Shown piece by piece: positions 31,866 to 32,809 of a DNA stretch of 32,809 nucleotides (within the stretch, counting starts at the first letter, position 1; every line of letters begins with the position of its first letter). Made by a program: the position numbers and the translations under genes. A model generated the notes under the pieces. That model was not told where the DNA came from. It made no database searches and saw nothing but the letters and a program-made list of their open reading frames with translations. The stretch comes from a bacterium. Its GTDB lineage: Bacteria; Elusimicrobiota; Elusimicrobia; Elusimicrobiales; UBA9959. Location: positions 1 through 32,809 of the forward strand of contig JAJZOZ010000013.1 in the NCBI GenBank assembly GCA_021811405.1, in the 5' to 3' direction.

Positions 31866-31871
31866 ATTCTA
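31866..31871 (-). promoter_or_regulatory. -10 box TAGAAT, 8 nt before start codon
   Basis: Minus strand reads TAGAAT-ATCAGTCT-ATG. No -35 match was seen. Near-leaderless layout. Confidence 0.45.
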
Positions 31872-31938
31872 CAAAAACCCGCGCCTGCCCGCGGCCGCGC
31901 CGCGCCCGGGGGGGGGTGTCACAGCCCCTGAAAATATT

Positions 31939-31992
31939 TATAATTATATGCGTGAGGGAAAAACAGCAGTAAGACTATTTTCAAGTCCAGGA
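31939..31992 (+). promoter_or_regulatory. TATAAT -10 and ribosome site of serC
   Basis: TATAAT at 31939-31944 in an AT-rich block; CAGGAGAA about 10 nt before ATG 32001. A conventional leader of roughly 50 nt. Confidence 0.6.
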
Positions 31993-32000
31993 GAACAACT

Positions 32001-32809
32001 ATGGAAAAACCAGTCAGGAAACCAGGCTGCCCCAACTTCTCTTCCGGCCCGTGCGCCAAGCGCCCCGGCTGGACCGTGGACGCGCTGAAGAACGCGCTGG
32101 TCGGCCGCAGCCACCGCTCCAAGGAGGGCAAGGCCCGCCTGCAGGAAGTTTCCGACCGCATGAAGGGTGTGCTGAACCTCCCCGCCGACTACCGCATAGG
32201 CGTAGTCGCCGGCTCGGACACCGGGGCGGTGGAGCTGGCGATGTGGAGCCTGCTCGGCCCCAGGCCCGTGGACATCTTCGGCTGGGAGTCCTTCAGCAAG
32301 GGCTGGATCATCGACGCGGTCAAGTACCTTAAGCTCCCGAAGGTGAACGAGTACAAGGCCGATTACGGCAAACTGCCGGACCTGAAGAAGGCCAACCCCG
32401 CCAACGACATCGTCTTCACCTGGAACGGCACCACCTCGGGGGTGAAGGTGCCGAACCTCGACTGGCTGCCGAAGGACCACGACGGCATCGTGATCTGCGA
32501 CGCGACTTCCGGCGTGTTCGCGATGGACATAGACTTCACCAAGCTCGACGTCGTGACCTTCTCCTGGCAGAAGGTGCTGGGCGGCGAGGCCGCGCACGGC
32601 GTGATCATCCTGTCGCCCAGGGCCGTCAGGCGCATGGAGGAGCAGAACGCCAAGATCGCCTGGCCGATGCCCAAGATCTTCCGCCTCGTGGACGAGAAGA
32701 AGCTGCTCCCCGGAGAGCTCGAGTACAGCACCATCAACACCCCGTCGATGCTCTGCGTCGAGGACGCCATCGACGCGCTGAAGTGGGCGGAGTCCATCGG
32801 AGGCCTGCC
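32001..32809 (+). CDS. serC: Phosphoserine aminotransferase, cut by window end
   Basis: The first 269 codons of a PLP enzyme that converts 3-phosphohydroxypyruvate and glutamate to phosphoserine in serine synthesis. The start [18 protein letters not shown] with the GRSHRS segment is typical of the SerC subgroup found in alpha-proteobacteria and methanogens. D167 (ICDATSG) contacts the PLP ring nitrogen, and K191 in [11 protein letters not shown] is the PLP lysine. The usual length of this group is near 370-380 aa, so roughly 100 codons are missing at the right edge. serA might follow outside the window, but that cannot be seen. Strong start signals are listed separately. Confidence 0.92.
   Translation, partial: MEKPVRKPGCPNFSSGPCAKRPGWTVDALKNALVGRSHRSKEGKARLQEVSDRMKGVLNLPADYRIGVVAGSDTGAVELAMWSLLGPRPVDIFGWESFSKGWIIDAVKYLKLPKVNEYKADYGKLPDLKKANPANDIVFTWNGTTSGVKVPNLDWLPKDHDGIVICDATSGVFAMDIDFTKLDVVTFSWQKVLGGEAAHGVIILSPRAVRRMEEQNAKIAWPMPKIFRLVDEKKLLPGELEYSTINTPSMLCVEDAIDALKWAESIGGL

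Noticed and set aside
28975-32088. 1037-codon plus-strand open frame
   Set aside because: Antisense shadow of the receiver/PEP-synthase-like gene, His/Val/Gln-rich low-complexity translation, and it overlaps the real serC start.

Overview
The window looks like one contig of a high-GC, Gram-negative, probably anaerobic or facultative fermenting bacterium. Gram-negative character rests on PorV-type outer-membrane beta-barrels, a lipoprotein signal and many signal peptides. The gene mix (PorV/UPF0164 proteins, a giant fibronectin-III protein with a FlgD-like C-terminal domain, Ptb-Buk, frequent ATA and AGG codons despite high GC) reminds me of Elusimicrobiota or a neighbouring FCB/PVC-type lineage. 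That placement is inference. Coding density is high, and no tRNA, rRNA or CRISPR array was seen.

Left edge (1-2428): the tail of an IS200/IS605-like transposase, two GC-rich hairpins, and a visibly AT-richer pair of secreted-protein genes (helical-repeat protein, EF-hand protein). The second of these runs without a stop into the 3' half of a broken porV-like gene. Because the reading frame stays open by chance, EF-hand, broken porV and the following gene lie in one meaningless 1274-codon ORF; three separate units are annotated here instead.

2464-13130: a fused LuxC-LuxE fatty-acyl reductase/activating enzyme; two secreted proteins on the minus strand (a DUF4105 protein and an unrecognised one); an M29 aminopeptidase; a quinol-type nitric oxide reductase; a SMUG1-like uracil-DNA glycosylase fused to a DUF488 domain; and a Tlc-like nucleotide-transporter-family membrane protein.

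13193-17809 (minus): a two-gene unit of a 1209-aa fibronectin-III/FlgD-like surface protein followed by an intact PorV-like barrel, suggestive of a type IX-like secretion pair. 17940-21608 (plus): a secreted propeller-like protein, butyrate kinase, phosphate butyryltransferase and a small SEC-C zinc-knuckle protein, a plausible operon that makes ATP from butyryl-CoA or a related acyl-CoA. 21679-23331 (minus): two tandem paralogous secreted proteins of a family I do not recognise.

23491-32809: a Ser/Thr protein kinase with extracytoplasmic TPRs and a C-terminal kinase domain; an operon of threonine dehydrogenase, flavin-reductase-like protein and TPR-like lipoprotein; a 983-aa protein joining receiver domains to the nucleotide-binding half of PEP synthase; and the start of serC, cut by the window end. 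Strong GC hairpin-plus-T terminators close most units. Several genes have a -10 box only 6-8 nt before the start codon, which suggests leaderless or very short-leader mRNAs.
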